Part shown: one piece after another, positions 46,991 through 59,163 of the stretch
Position numbering within the stretch: the first letter of the stretch is position 1
Layout of the letters: each line of letters starts with the position of its first letter
Origin: Rhipidocladum racemiflorum
Lineage: Eukaryota > Streptophyta > Magnoliopsida > Poales > Poaceae
Length of the DNA: 64,000 nt
Assembly: GCA_036346355.1 (NCBI GenBank)
Contig: CM070570.1
Location: 45,585,592-45,649,591, forward strand
Direction of reading: 5' to 3'
Notes under the pieces: generated by a model
What the model saw: the letters and a program-made list of their open reading frames with translations, nothing else
Told to the model about the DNA's origin: nothing
Database searches by the model: none
Position numbers and translations under genes: made by a program

Positions 46991-49900
46991 ATGGGTATCC
47001 TCGAGAAGATCAAGGAGATTGAAGCCGAAATGGCTCGGACGCAGAAAAACAAAGCAACAGGTTGTGTGTTGTCTACAATGCCTCTTGAAACACTGCTCTG
47101 TTGATTTGCCCCGAATCATCAAATCATCCATTTTTCCTTGTTGTGCTCGTTCCCGCAAGCTGATTTTTCTTTTCTGTTTTGGTGAAATTGTACTATACCG
47201 GATCGCTCATACAGTGATGAAAATTAACTTGGGGGACTTGGTGGAAGTGAAATGGGCCTCACAGGATGTATATGTTGATTTTCCGTGTTTCTTGGTTCAT
47301 CAATAGCTGCTTTGGTCACGTTACCTATGTTTTCAGACCTCTGATGATTTTCAACCATCCAGTTTGTTTTGTAGCTAGAATTTTCTGATCATGTTGCCAT
47401 TTAGCGTTGTAGACATTTAGGTTGATGTAGTGGCGGACCCAGGAATTTTTTAGAGTCCGGGCACGTTTAAAGAACGACAACAAGTCCAAAGCTATTTAAA
47501 TTTTAGTTGCTAACTTTTTATACAATTTAGGATGTTTTTTACAAGATGCTAGTAAAGCTTGTAGATTCAGGCTCTATATTTTCGTTTCTGATTTGAAGAT
47601 TGTATTGGCCAGGTTGCGTGAATATGAGATTTAGGATGTTTGTTACATGAGCTGAGCCCAGGCCCGGGCCCAGGTTGGCCGGGCCTTGGATCCGCCTCTG
47701 GGTTGATGATAACCGTATACTCAATTGTGCATACACTGGTGGATGTATAACAATTCTAAATTTGCATACGCATGGTTTTCCCACGGGGCATGCACCTCCA
47801 TGTAATTAAGGACTACTGGATACAAGAACAATCCTTTTTCAATGTTATATGTCCGTGTTTTAAATCAACCAATTGTTTCCTGTATATCCATCTTATATGC
47901 ATGTTATGATGAACACATACCATCCTGTATATACAAACTGGTGTGGCTTTCGCACAATGTGTACCACTATGTAGGCCAGGACTATTGATCAGAGTATCAG
48001 ACAACTGCCAAAATTTTGTGCAAAGTGCTAGCATGTCAGTAACTGATCATACATATGCATCTTAATTTGTAATTTATTTTATTTTATTTTATTAATAAGT
48101 TATTGTTTAATCAATCAATGATTATCTGTGGTTTGTTTAATTTCCACCCTAATTTTGCAAAGAGTCATTATGGTATGTAATTCTATATGAAAGTTTGTCT
48201 TGCATATTGTATATGGGAATTTATATTAATTTGTTATTGTTACGCAGAATACCATCTTGGGCAACTGAAGGCAAAAATTGCAAAGTTGAGGACACAATTA
48301 TTGGAGCCTCCAAAGGTATTTATGAGTTATGGTGCTATGTAAGAATCTTTCGAGTATTTAATTAAAATATTTTTTTCATTGTAAGTTTGGTAACAAATTA
48401 GATGATCATGCAAAGCTATTGTGTTGTTGTTTCTTGGTCAATTTTTACTGAATTCTTTCATAACTTCAGCTTCAAAGATTTTTGAGTAACATGCTCTGAA
48501 AAGAAGAAATAGTCTTAACATGGAAGTTCCCTGAATTTCTATCGATAAATCTGCCATCTCATTGGTCATATAGGGTTCCAGTGGAGGAGGAGATGGTTTT
48601 GAAGTCACAAAATTTGGGCATGGCCGTGTTGCGCTTATTGGATTTCCCAGGTATCTCTCTTATTTCAGCAAATTGAGTAATACAGTTTTGGTTTCTAGTA
48701 TTTTGGTTTGTAGAGGTGGATTTATAATTCTTGTACTCTGTTATAATCAATAGGAGAACCTTGTGTGTTCCAGATATTTCATCTGCTTCCTTGTATTCTT
48801 GATGCATGCCTGTCTGTCAAACTAACTATGATAGCTATTGGCATGTATATAGTGGACATCTAAAATCTGAATTAACTGATGACGCAACTCAAGCTGTATT
48901 ATGTGCCTTATTTTCTATTGTCTAATACTATCTCATGTCCTTTTTGATATGGTTACTGACTTAAGCTGAAAATTTCTTTGTCTAATATTATCTCATGTCC
49001 TTTTTGACATGGTTACTAACTTAAGCTGAAATTTTCTTTCTTGTTTGTATTACAAAGCATAGGAGGCTTAATCTAGTTGTTTGCTCAGATTTATTACGTC
49101 AATAAGATTCATGTTTTTGAGAATTCATATTGCAGTGTTGGAAAGTCAACTCTTTTAACTATGTTAACTGGGACACATTCTGAAGCTGCATCATATGAGT
49201 TCACAACCCTCACTTGCATTCCTGGTATTATCCATTACAATGATACCAAAATCCAACTTCTTGATCTTCCTGGTATCATTGAAGGAGCCTCTGAAGGCAA
49301 GGGTCGTGGTAGGCAGGTAAATGCTATTATCAGTTTAATTATTATGATACGTGCTGTGTTCTTTAGCCACAAATCACGCCATGATATTACTTTTGATGTT
49401 ACATCATTGTTTCTGTTTTCAGGTTATTGCTGTTGCCAAGTCATCTGATCTTGTGCTGATGGTTCTGGACGCCTCAAAAGTAAGTAGTGTAACTCTATCA
49501 GCTTTGCTTCATTGCTCTTGCATCCCTTTTTATTCTATTTTTAGAAAAGCCAAGTTTTCTGAGCGTAATGAAGATTTTATGGTAGGAGATTAGGAAAAAA
49601 AAGAGAGGGAACAGACACATGTCCTGGACTCTAGGACTTTTTTGGTTAGTGTGCTGCCCTCCTTCATCAACAGAGTAGAATATTCCAGTCCCCATATTTG
49701 AATCTGATTCTGAAGAGCAGCTAAATATCACCTTTTCCTAGCAGAATCCTTTCAAGTATCAAAAAGTTTTTAACTAATCCCTTCAGTTATCGAATTTCCC
49801 AACTACCTTACTTTGGAAGTACCTTTGTGTATTTTGTATTATAAAATTATCTTATTTGAGAGAAACTTTAGGCTGCAAAATTCAAAGTTAGAAATGTGAA

Positions 49901-52900
49901 GAAAATTTTGGGACTAAAAGAGTAAAAAGGTTAAAAAAATTGATAGTTTGAAAAGTAAGTGAAAAATTAAGGAAGTGTCTTCAAAAGGATAAACTTAGGA
50001 AGAAGAAAAATGCTTAAAAAGCCATATGGTAGCAGAGGTATTGGCTAACTATTATTAGTATCCTTTTTTTTTAACATCGCATGGTAATTGTGATATGCTC
50101 CTTCCATTCACAAATACATGTTGTTTTGGGATACGTTTAGTCAAACTTTCAAAACTTTGGCTATGAATATTTTTTTAAAATATTTAGATTGGATATATGA
50201 AAATCATATATATAGATTTGTCTCGAAAAGTATTTTCATAATATTATAATTTTAGTAGGTGTTATAACAATATTACAATAGAAATTAATGGTCAAAGTTG
50301 CGTTTTGGATACTGTTTCAATGCCCAAAACGTATTTGTGTCTAGCGTTCTTAATAAAGGCCGTTAAGTCCTTTTAAATGGCTATTAAAATGGTAAAGGTT
50401 CCCTGCCTGTTACGTTTATGGACATTTGAAGGTTAGCCCATTTTATTGGGCCGTTTATTCAGTTTAAATGCCATTAATGTTTAATAGGCCAGTTTTATCA
50501 AGCCGTTTATTTGGGTAAAGTTACATGTCAAGCGCCTCAACGCCCAACGTCGCCCGACCGCGGCTACGTAATTCGTAGTCGCGCTCCAGGCCTTCACCGT
50601 GAGAAGATCTCACCGGTGGCTTGAGAGAGTTTGAGGGAGAGGAGCAACTTTAGGATAATTGATCTTGCTTAATTCTCTCCAAGTCTGTTACATGGTATAT
50701 ATGGCCAATGGCCCAACCAATTTCTCCTCTAATTAAGGCATGCAAAAGGAAACTAGGTCCTATCTTTCTAAACTTAGCCACTGACGGTGGCTCCTGCCTT
50801 GGGCGCGCGCTCCGCAGCCTCTGGCGTCACGGCAGGCGCTATAGGTGCGCCGTACATGACATCTCTCCTCGACGATCGGCTCGCCCCCGAAATAAATCGG
50901 GAAATTTGTCGCGAAGTCCGCAACATCCTCCCATGTAGCACCAAAGGTGGATCGCCCTTTCCAATGGATGAGCACTGCCGAACACCCTTGTCGGTAATGC
51001 AGAAACGGCTGCTCAGTTACTGAGTCACCGCCCCATGTTGAGTGGGTGGGAGGAGGTGGCGTGGCGATGGTCTTGTGCGCCGACGAACTTTTGAGAAGGC
51101 CGACGTGGAAGACATCGTGTAGCTTGGCACGCGGGGTAGCGCTAGACGAGCGACCACCGGGTTGATGCACTCGGTGACTTGGTAAGGCCCGACGAAGCGG
51201 CTTCACTTGCCCTTGGGCGCTGTGGAAGAGAAGAAGTCGCCCTTTGGCGGCGAAGAAGACCGATCACCTACGGCATAGGATAGGAGACCTGGTCGGCAGC
51301 GGTCGTAGAACTTCTTACGGGCGGCCTGGGCTTGTTCCAGCGGTAGCGGACATCCGCTAGGAGCTCTCGCGTCTGACCATTGTTTCGGCCACCGCCGCCA
51401 CCCGGGTCGCTCCAGGCTCATAAGAGCGGATGGAGGGGGGGTCCCTACCGTAGACCACCTTGAAAGGAGTGTCCTTGAGCGACGATTGATACGCCGTGTT
51501 GTAGACGTACTCGCCCATGGCGCCTATCGCAGCCATCGACGTGGTCGATCCCCAGTGAAGCACCGGAGGTACATGACGATGACTTTGTTGGCTGCCTCCG
51601 TTTGGCCATCGGACTGCGGGTGGAAGGCGGACGTCATGTGCAGCTTGGGGCCGGTGAGTCGCATAAGCTCCCGCCAGAACGTCGAGGTGAACACGGAGTC
51701 GGCCCGACACCATGGATCGAGGATCCGTGTAGGCGAACAATCTCGCCGAAGAACGCTGGGCCACGGACTGCACTATAGGGTGGGTGAGTGGGATAAAATG
51801 GCAATATTTGCTAAACCGCCGACCACCGTGAGGATCACCGATTTGCCCCAACGCGAGGCGGCGCCTCGATGAAGTCCAAGCCGACGTCGGACCACACGGC
51901 CTGAACGGGCAGGGCAGCAGCGAGCGCCGGGCGCAGTGTTCCGACTTGTTGCGCACGCGCGCAGCGCCGACGAAGTCTGGACCACGCGCGCATGGCGAAG
52001 TAGAAGTTCCGGCGAGGCGATGTAGAGTCCGGCCGCACCCTTCATGGACGCCGTTGCAGCGTAGCGCCCACCACTTCGAGCAAAGATGGTGAGTCCGGCG
52101 GAATGTAGAGCCGACAAGATACGCCACCATGCCGCCCAAAGCGACCACGGCGCTCCCTTGTGCCGGCCGCTAGTTCATCCTCGATGGCGACGATGCCGGG
52201 TCTTGTCGTTGAGCATGATTTAAGACGGCCGACGGTCGGCGAGGCGCGATAGCGCCAAGACCGAACCCTCTCGCCGGTGTCGCTACGGATAGCGCTGGCT
52301 TGGCCGACGGTGTTCGTGGCACCGGCTTGTATTCCACCGAGAAGTCGGCCGAGGAGCTTGCCCACCCAATGGTGCCGCGGATCGCCGAGAGGCGCCGGTC
52401 GAGGAGGAACTTGAGGTCAGTGGTCGGTGCGGACGAGGAACGCGCGCTTCACAGTACGGCCTCGATGGCGCCTGGCGTGCACCCGGCCAATGAGCTCCCG
52501 CCATACGCTGGAGCGGTGTCGAGAGCGGCAAACCTCTTGAAATAAGCGATCGGATGGTGCTCCTGCAGCAAGACCGCCCCGAAGCCATGCGTGGACGCGT
52601 CACACTCAACGATGAAGCCCTTGGTGAAGTCAGGCAGCGCCAACACAGGGGCCGACGTCACGGCCGCCTTGAGCGCTGGAAGGTCGCTGGACCTCGTCGT
52701 TCCAGAAAAACCCTCCTTCTTCAAAGAACGGCGAAGTGAGGGGCGCCGCAATCTTGCCGTAGTCGTGGACGAACTTGCGGTAGTACCCGGCGAGGCCCAA
52801 GAAGCCACGCACCGCGCGCGCCGAGCGGGGTGCCGGCCAGTCGTGAATGGCCTGCACCTTGGCCGGGTCCATGGCCACACCTTGGGCGGAGATGATGTGG

Positions 52901-55900
52901 CCCAGGTATGCCACGGATGGTGACCCAAAGATGCACTTGGATCGCTTGACGAAGAGGACATGGCGGTGAAGTTCGGCGAGGACGGCGCGGATGTGTCTCA
53001 AGTGATCTGCCCAAGTCTTGCTGTAAATCAATATATCATCAAAAAAAACAAGGACGAACCGACGAAGAAATGGTCGGAGCGCGTCGTTCATGAGCGCCTG
53101 GAATGTTGCCGGGGTGTTGCATAACCCGAACGGCATCACCAGGAACTCATAGAAGCCGTCATGGGTTTGGAACGCCGTCTTGTGCACATCAGCCGGGCGC
53201 ATCCGGACTTGGTGATAGCCGGAGCGGAGGTCCAGCTTGGTGAAGAACTGCGCACCATGCAGCTCATCAAGGAGTTCGTCGACGACGGACGGGAATGCAC
53301 CCTTGACGGTAAGGGCATTAAGAGCACGGTAGTCCACGCAAAACCGCCAAGCCCCGCCTCGCTTCTTGACCAGAAGATCTGGCGATGAGAACGCCGAATC
53401 GCCGCGCAGACGATGCCTTGGTCGGCATTGCGGCGCATTGCCGTTCGGCCTCGTCCTTGTGCGCCGGTAGCGGTAGGGCGAACCGCCCGCAGTGTAGAGC
53501 CGGGCTTGAGGATGATGGCGTGATCCGTGCGTGGCTGCGGTGGCGGCCACGGGCTCTGCAAACACCACTCGAAGGAGTGCGGCAGCCTCCTCGAGGAGGC
53601 GTTCGGTGTCGTGGTGGCGGCGAGTAGGGGTGGCCGACGGTCGGCGACGTCCGACCAGAGACTGTCGGCCTTGGTGCAGGAAGGAGACGGTGCGGTCGAC
53701 GAAGTCCCACACCACCCGGCCAAGGGTGACCATCCATTGAGTCCCCAAGACGAGGTCATACCCCGCGAGCGGCATGACGAAAAGGTCGATGAAGAACGTC
53801 TCGCCCTCGATGATGACCGGGGCGCGGCGGATGACGCCCGGGCAAGTGACGCGCTCGCCGCTGGCTACAGTGGCCGTGAGACGCGGCGCGTCGATCGGGC
53901 AGTCGGCGGTCGCGGCGGCGTCCTCGCGATGAAATTATGTGTGAGCCGGTGTCGGGAAGCGCGACGAGGCGGTGGCGCCAGGAGACCCGCTGCATGGAAT
54001 CACAGATGGGCATACCGGCCATCGCTTCGAGCGAAGACGAGAGCGCCTTCCTGCCGATCGTCCCTCTTTGGTTCCTCGTCGCCGCAATCTCGACGCCGTT
54101 GAGGTAGAAGATGCGCGGCAGACACGATTGTGGCAGCGGAGTACGGCTCATTGCGATTGAAGCAGAGGCCGAGACGGCGCTGCTCGCCGTTTCCTCCGGG
54201 GATACCGCTAAAGCGAGCCCTCTGTCGCGGCTGGCGCGCCGCCAGTAGTGCGCAGAAGGGCGAACAGCCGAGGCGCCAGATCGGAAGCGAGGCTCGAGGC
54301 TCCGGCGGCCGGTGGAGGTAGCCGCGCCAACTCCATCTCGCCGACTGGCGAGACTCATGGCCCCGGCGTCTCCGGATTGTGGATGCGGACAACGTGGCTC
54401 AATGGGGGAAGAAGACCGCCGGTGTAGAGTTGGACGCGCTGGTCCTCCCCGAGCCGCCCTGCGCGCGGCAGCAGAGCCTGAAACCTGTTGGAGTATTCCT
54501 CCACGGTCCGGTCTTGGCGACACTCGACAACTCGAGCAGGCGCCGAGCGGAGAGGTGGATCAAGCGAAGGTTGAGGAGGTCCTTGAATCGTCCCGTGGTG
54601 GCGTTCCCTCGTCTTCCTGCAACTGGATGTACCACAGCTGCGCGACGTCCTCGAGATTGTAGGAGGCCATCCACACGCGCTCCTCCGGCATGGTGCGCTG
54701 TTGGCGAAAATAGGATTCGCATGTGTTGATGAAGAGCATCGGATCGGTCTTGCCATCGAGCGGGAAGTCGAGCTTACGGAATCTTGGGGCCGATCCGGAT
54801 CACGAGGAGGCTCCTCGCGCTGCGCCGTTGTTCGACGATGATGACGACTTGTCCTTCATGGTGGCCATGTCGGCCTTCACGGAAGACAACTCAGTCTTGA
54901 ACGACTTCATCATCTCCATGAGGTCCTTGATGGTGGGTTCAGCCATGGTGGTGGAGTGGCCGGTGGAAGAGGTGGGCGTGGAGGGGGATGGTGGAGGGCT
55001 GGAGCGGTTGGGAGAGGATCTACGTGACGCTGATACCAGGTTGTCAAGCGCCTCAACGCCCAACGTCGCCCGACCGCGGCTACGTAATTCGTAGTCGCGC
55101 TCCAGGCCTTCACCGTGAGAAGATCTCACCGGTGGCTTGAGAGAGTTTGAGGGAGAGGAGCAACTTTAGGATAATTGATCTTGCTTAATTCTCTCCAAGT
55201 CTGTTACATGGTATATATGGCCAATGGCCCAACCAATTTCTCCTCTAATTAAGGCATGCAAAAGGAAACTAGGTCCTATCTTTCTAAACTTAGCCACTGA
55301 CGGTGGCTCCTGCCTTGGGCGCGCGCTCCGCAGCCCTCCTGGCGTCACGACGGCGCCTATAGGTGCGCCCGTACATGACATTACAAGATTGCCATATGAC
55401 ATGAAACATTATGATATACATAAAATGAATGCGTTTTGCTTTTTATTATCACTTGAGCTGTTCATTCATTCAATTATGATTCTTTAATTACATTAGCATC
55501 ATGTCATCTTTTTTCTTTATGTTACCTTTGTGAACAATTGTTGATAGCCTGGTAGTTCCATTCTATATGCATGAAAGAAGATGAATTATGTGCTTATTTT
55601 GTTACTGCAAATACATGTAAAATCGTTTACAAGTCCGTTTACCGTATAAACACTAAAAGGTGGGGTGACAGTTCGTTCACCGTTTATCGTTATTTAGAAC
55701 ATTGTTTGTGACTGGAGGGAGTATGTTCAACACTAGATGTCTTCAGCTTTTCTAGTAGTAAGTAAAAGCCTGTAAAATTACTTTGTGCGTTGAACTTCAA
55801 GTTCAATTAAATTCTACATGTTTGTATGTCTGCTAAAGTATTGCTAAATTGTCGAAGAGAAATTTATACACCATCTTTCAATCAATGCTATACTTGAAAC

Positions 55901-58612
55901 TTCTTACAAAATCTTAGTGGAAGGTGTAGATCAAGAGGTGTGGAGTGATGGAGTGTTTCTTTTTTTTTAAAAAAAGAAAATTTAATTACACACAATCTTT
56001 CCCTTTTTACATGTGATTGCACATGATCCGAGCTTTACCTGAGTTCTACTTGCTTATTGGATTCTTGTTCTAAATTTCATTTCAGAGTGAAGGACATCGC
56101 CAAATATTAACTAGCGAACTTGAAGCTGTTGGACTCCGTCTCAACAAAAGGCCTCCTCAGGTAGTGTGAAATGGGACAGATCCAAATGGATATAAAACAA
56201 CTATATAGAGAAAACTACTTTATGCAACATTGAAATTGTAAGTTGGAACCTTCAGAGCTGAAACAAGGTTTACAAGGCATTCATTCCGTATGTTTTCAAG
56301 AAATAGTCCGCATCTTCACAGACATGTCTATTTCACTGAGCCTCTCTCCGAGACAGTGCCCAGATCGTTACGCCTTTCGTGCGGGTTGGAACTTACCCGA
56401 TAAGGAATTTCACTACCTTAGGACCGTTATAGTTACGGCTGCCAGAGTGTCCTGGGCAGGATTCTGACCTGCAGAATGATTATGCCAGGTCCACATTATT
56501 ATCATGATATCATCAAGTAAAATCTGGACCATATGTGGGAACAGATGAGTGCAACTTCCCTTGCCACCCCTGGGACATGGTGCCGCACAATCTGAATTGA
56601 ATGGTCTGTTTTGCGTGGGTGTGTAAAGCTGCTGATAACAAATATATCAGCAGTGTAAGTCAGTTCCCACATAGATCTGACTATCTGACTGGGTGTATAA
56701 TTGAGCCAATTCAAAACTGAATCAGCTATTTTTTTTCTTAGGAAAGTAGTCCCAAGTATATCGTTCATAGACGCCCAAAGTTTGTACGACCAAAGCATAC
56801 ATCTCACTGGTCTACCCATCCTTGCTCCTTACTACAATAGGAGCATGAGCTAATTCGCCAACATCAAGAAACAACTATAGAGAACAAGGACACAGATCAA
56901 AATTCAAAAGAGATGCAATCATGTGCACAATGTTACATAAAGCTAATGTTGTAACTTCACAAAACACTGATTCAAATTTGGTATCTTCTGTTGATTTTGG
57001 CCCATCTTTGATGAGAAACAACAATGTGCATACCATATACTGTGTACAAAACTCTCACTAAATTTAATTGGACACTGGATATCAAGAGAGAGTGGGTGTA
57101 AATCAATGGTTGGCTTAGTGTGGAGAGTTATCAAGGTTCTAGATCACCTTTTTGCGAACATTCAGTACGGCTATTTTAGGACAAGTGCTTACCTGAACTA
57201 TGTTACTCGACCAACTAACTCTGAATCAAGTCTTACTGCTACATGGCCTATGGCTATCTCCTACATGAGGCCTAAGTATGTAGTTTGTGCTGTAAACTGC
57301 CAACTATATACTCTGTTGATTATGAAGCAATTTAAATGTGCATTTGTACCTTTTATATTTATTTCTGGTAAACCACTTCTGTGTGTACAAAAACAGATAT
57401 ACTTCAAAAGGAAGAAGACTGGTGGGATTTCTTTCAACAGCACGGTGCCATTGACTCATGTTGATGAGAAGCTCTGCTATCAGATACTCCATGAGTACAA
57501 GATTCATAATGCAGAGGTGCGTGTGTGCTTAGTGAGTGTGCATGCACATGCCTTTTCAACTAACTCCACTGTTTGGTTTACTTTAGGTGTTATTCCGTGA
57601 GGATGCTACTGTGGATGATCTCATTGATGTCATTGAAGGAAATCGGAAGTACATTAAGTGTGTTTATGTATATAACAAGATTGATGTTGTCGGTATTGAT
57701 GATGTGGATAATCTTGCTCGGCAACCAAATTCGCTTGTGATCAGCTGCAATTTGCAGGCATGTTTCACCTTTCAATTGCTTTCCCTCAATTAAACTTTCA
57801 TACGCTCTGAGTTATTTTGTGGTGTGTCCAAATGTTAAATTGTTGTGTGGCCATCTTTAAAATCGCAGTGCACGTAGGTATTGAGTTTTGTAATATCTTC
57901 AGTTCGTTCCATTTTATTATTATTTTTGTGTGCGTGTCTTTGTATCTTAGATGTAACTGAAACTATTTCTTCTTCACAGCTGAACTTAGACAGGTTACTG
58001 GCAAGAATGTGGGAGGAAATGGGTCTAGTGAGAGTGTATACAAAGCCGCAGGGTCAGCAACCAGATTTCACAGATCCAGTTGTTCTTTCTACCGTACGTC
58101 TTCTTCCCCTTTATGTCTCGCACTGCTTGCTGTTCTAAGGAGCACAGCCTCTTTGATGTCTGTGGTTTTGTGCCATCAGGATAGAGGTGGCTGCACTGTT
58201 GAAGACTTCTGCAATCATATCCATAGGAGCTTGCTTAAGGATGTGAAATATGTGCTTGTATGGGGAGCCAGCGCGAGGCACTTTCCGCAACATTGTGGCC
58301 TTGGCCATGGTCTTCAAGATGAGGATGTCGTCCAGATAGTGAAGAAGAAGGTTACTACCTGCCTGAGTCTTAGTTCGTTATATCTTAAAACATTACAAAT
58401 ATATCCATATGCCGTGTACATACCAGATTTTCAGTTTCAGTAGCAGGGTACCCTGACTGTTTTATCAATTGCTGCAAGCCTGCAATGATGCTAAACCAGT
58501 GATCTAAAACTTTCAGGAAAAGGAGGAGGGCGGGCGAGGTCGTTTCAAGTCGCACACGAATGCACCTGCTCGGATATCTGACAGGGAGAAGAAAGCTGCT
58601 CTGAAAACATGA
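46991..58612 (+). CDS. DRG2: developmentally regulated GTP-binding protein, DRG2 type (11 exons, 399 aa)
   Basis: OBG/DRG-family GTPase, a translation-associated factor known to work with a DFRP partner in the cytoplasm. Exons: 46991-47060, 48248-48315, 48574-48650, 49136-49316, 49423-49479, 56086-56160, 57397-57516, 57587-57757, 57980-58093, 58180-58350, 58517-58612 (sum 1200 nt, open throughout). The start MGILEKIKEIEAEMARTQKN is the conserved DRG2 N-terminus, and 399 aa is the length I recall for plant DRG2/DRG3. G1 GFPSVGKST 69-77, G2 TTLT 95-98, G3 DLPG 115-118, G4 NKID 246-249, G5 ISC 268-270; the C-terminal TGS domain spans about 290-366 and is followed by a basic tail. Intron 5 is 6.6 kb because of nested transposons; intron 6 holds an rRNA fragment; intron 8 has a GC donor. 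All other introns are GT-AG. Confidence 0.96.
47428..47700. mobile_element. hAT-type MITE in DRG2 intron 1
   Basis: Ends TAGTGGCGGA / TCCGCCTCTG with perfect 8-bp duplications GGTTGATG (47420-47427, 47701-47708). Same terminal family as 44290-44553. Confidence 0.9.
48919..49038. repeat. 60-bp tandem duplication in DRG2 intron 3
   Basis: TCTAATA.TATCTCATGTCC begins at 48921 and again at 48981 with few differences over 60 bp. Confidence 0.9.
50526..50861 (-). repeat. 3' LTR of Reina-like element
   Basis: Ends TGTC..GACA; nearly identical to 55042-55380, differing mainly at CTG/CAG/CG positions near its right side. Confidence 0.95.
50862..52260 (-). pseudogene. integrase and chromodomain-like end of Reina-like element
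   Basis: Minus-strand pieces: FSKYCHFIPLTHP and the end of the integrase core YVYNTAYQSSLKDTPF..VVYGRDPPSIRSYEPG (52148-51357). Then LHDVFHVGLLKS and a chromodomain-like LIHWKGRSTFGATWEDVADF (51206-50760). Frameshifts throughout. Confidence 0.85.
52261..53775 (-). pseudogene. protease end, reverse transcriptase and RNase H of Reina-like element
   Basis: A 381-codon minus ORF (53775-52630) starts in the protease end (GYDLVLGTQWM) and contains RT: FCVDYRALNALTVK, LDLRSGYHQVRM, the catalytic VFFDDILIYSK and FLGLAGYYRKFVHDYGKIAA. RNase H continues in another frame (FIVECDASTHGFGAVLLQEH, near 52600). Catalytic residues are present, but the frame is broken between domains. Confidence 0.92.
53776..55030 (-). 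pseudogene. gag and protease start of Reina-like element
   Basis: Start MAEPTIKDLMEMMKSFKTEL near 54945, then gag with WMASYNLEDVAQLWYIQLQ-type sequence and a Cys/His-poor, Arg-rich remainder. The frame changes several times before the protease. Confidence 0.75.
55042..55380 (-). repeat. 5' LTR of Reina-like element
   Basis: Adjacent to the PBS; followed by the TTACA duplicate at 55381. Confidence 0.95.
56304..56443 (-). pseudogene. organellar 23S/26S rRNA fragment in DRG2 intron 6
   Basis: On the minus strand the ~140 bp carry the highly conserved domain IV segment of bacterial-type large-subunit rRNA: GTAACTATAACGGTCCTAAG, then TTCCTTATCGGGTAAGTTCC, GAAAGGCGTAACGATCTGGG and GACATGTCTGTGAAGATGCG. 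The flanks do not continue the rRNA. It is a nuclear insertion of plastid or mitochondrial DNA; which organelle cannot be decided by eye. Confidence 0.92.
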
Positions 58613-59163
58613 TCTCATCGCCAAGTGCAACGCTGTGGGCTTCTCCAGATCAGATGAACAACTCATGGATGAGATAATCTGGAACTAGTTGAGCAGGATG
58701 CTATTCTGTAGTTGAGCAGGATGCTATTCTGTGCAGCCCTATTTTTGTTCCAGAAGGGCCATATTACGTACTCACCTAGTCGCAACATCAGTGCAGTGCC
58801 ACCATGAAAAATGCTGCGTTTATTCAGGTAGTGTTTGTTGTGCTGCCACATGTGGCTCGTGTTGCCATACTGAATGTTTTGCCATGAAGGTTTACAAAGA
58901 TAGTAAGGGTTATGGATGCTCTCAGTTATTATGGAAAAATGGTTTGACCAAGATTTACTCCAGAACTGAACTCAACCGGAGCAAATACTCATGCGAGCGA
59001 CGTGTCGAGCAGCGATTGGCCTCGCCAGCGCTTTCCGCGTCATCGCGAAGCTGGCCACGCGACCCGTTAAAGGGAGTTCTCTTGCGGATTGTAGGTTAAA
59101 CGGGTCCAAATCTCCGACCCGAAAACGTGCCCCCCCGTCCGATCTCCCGCTCTCTCGTCGGCG
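58613..59163. other. DRG2 3' region and EF-hand gene promoter
   Basis: DRG2 3' UTR begins here; a 23-bp direct duplication (GTTGAGCAGGATGCTATTCT) lies at 58688-58733. GC-rich pyrimidine sequence before 59164 is the probable 5' UTR of the next gene. The two genes run in the same direction, ~550 bp apart. Confidence 0.5.

Larger units (their letters stand above)
50526..55380 (-). mobile_element. Ty3/gypsy Reina-like element in DRG2 intron 5, antisense
   Basis: 4.86 kb with short LTRs (50526-50861, 336 bp; 55042-55380, 339 bp) and a perfect TTACA target duplication (50521-50525, 55381-55385). The PBS-like TGGTATCA on the minus strand at 55032-55039 places the 5' LTR on the right. LTR size, RT sequence and a chromodomain-like C-terminus point to the Reina clade. 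Inserted antisense to DRG2. Confidence 0.95.
50341..55704. mobile_element. hAT-like MITE inside the Stowaway element, itself split
   Basis: Inner ends TAGCGTTCTTAATAA (50343) and TTATTTAGAACATTG (to 55704) are inverted relatives. Without the Reina insertion it is ~500 bp. The flanks ATTTGTG/GTTTGTG look like an imperfect 8-bp duplication. Confidence 0.5.
50094..55724. mobile_element. Stowaway-like MITE, split by a nested insertion (DRG2 intron 5)
   Basis: Left part 50094-50340 (TATGCTCCTTCC..AAATACATG..CCAAAACGTATTTGTG) and right end 55705-55724 (TTGTGACTGGAGGGAGTAT) together form a Stowaway element of ~270 bp; everything between is inserted DNA. Confidence 0.7.

Noticed and set aside
56243..56467. 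Plus-strand ORF over intron 6
   Set aside because: It is the antisense reading of the organellar rRNA fragment, not a protein gene.
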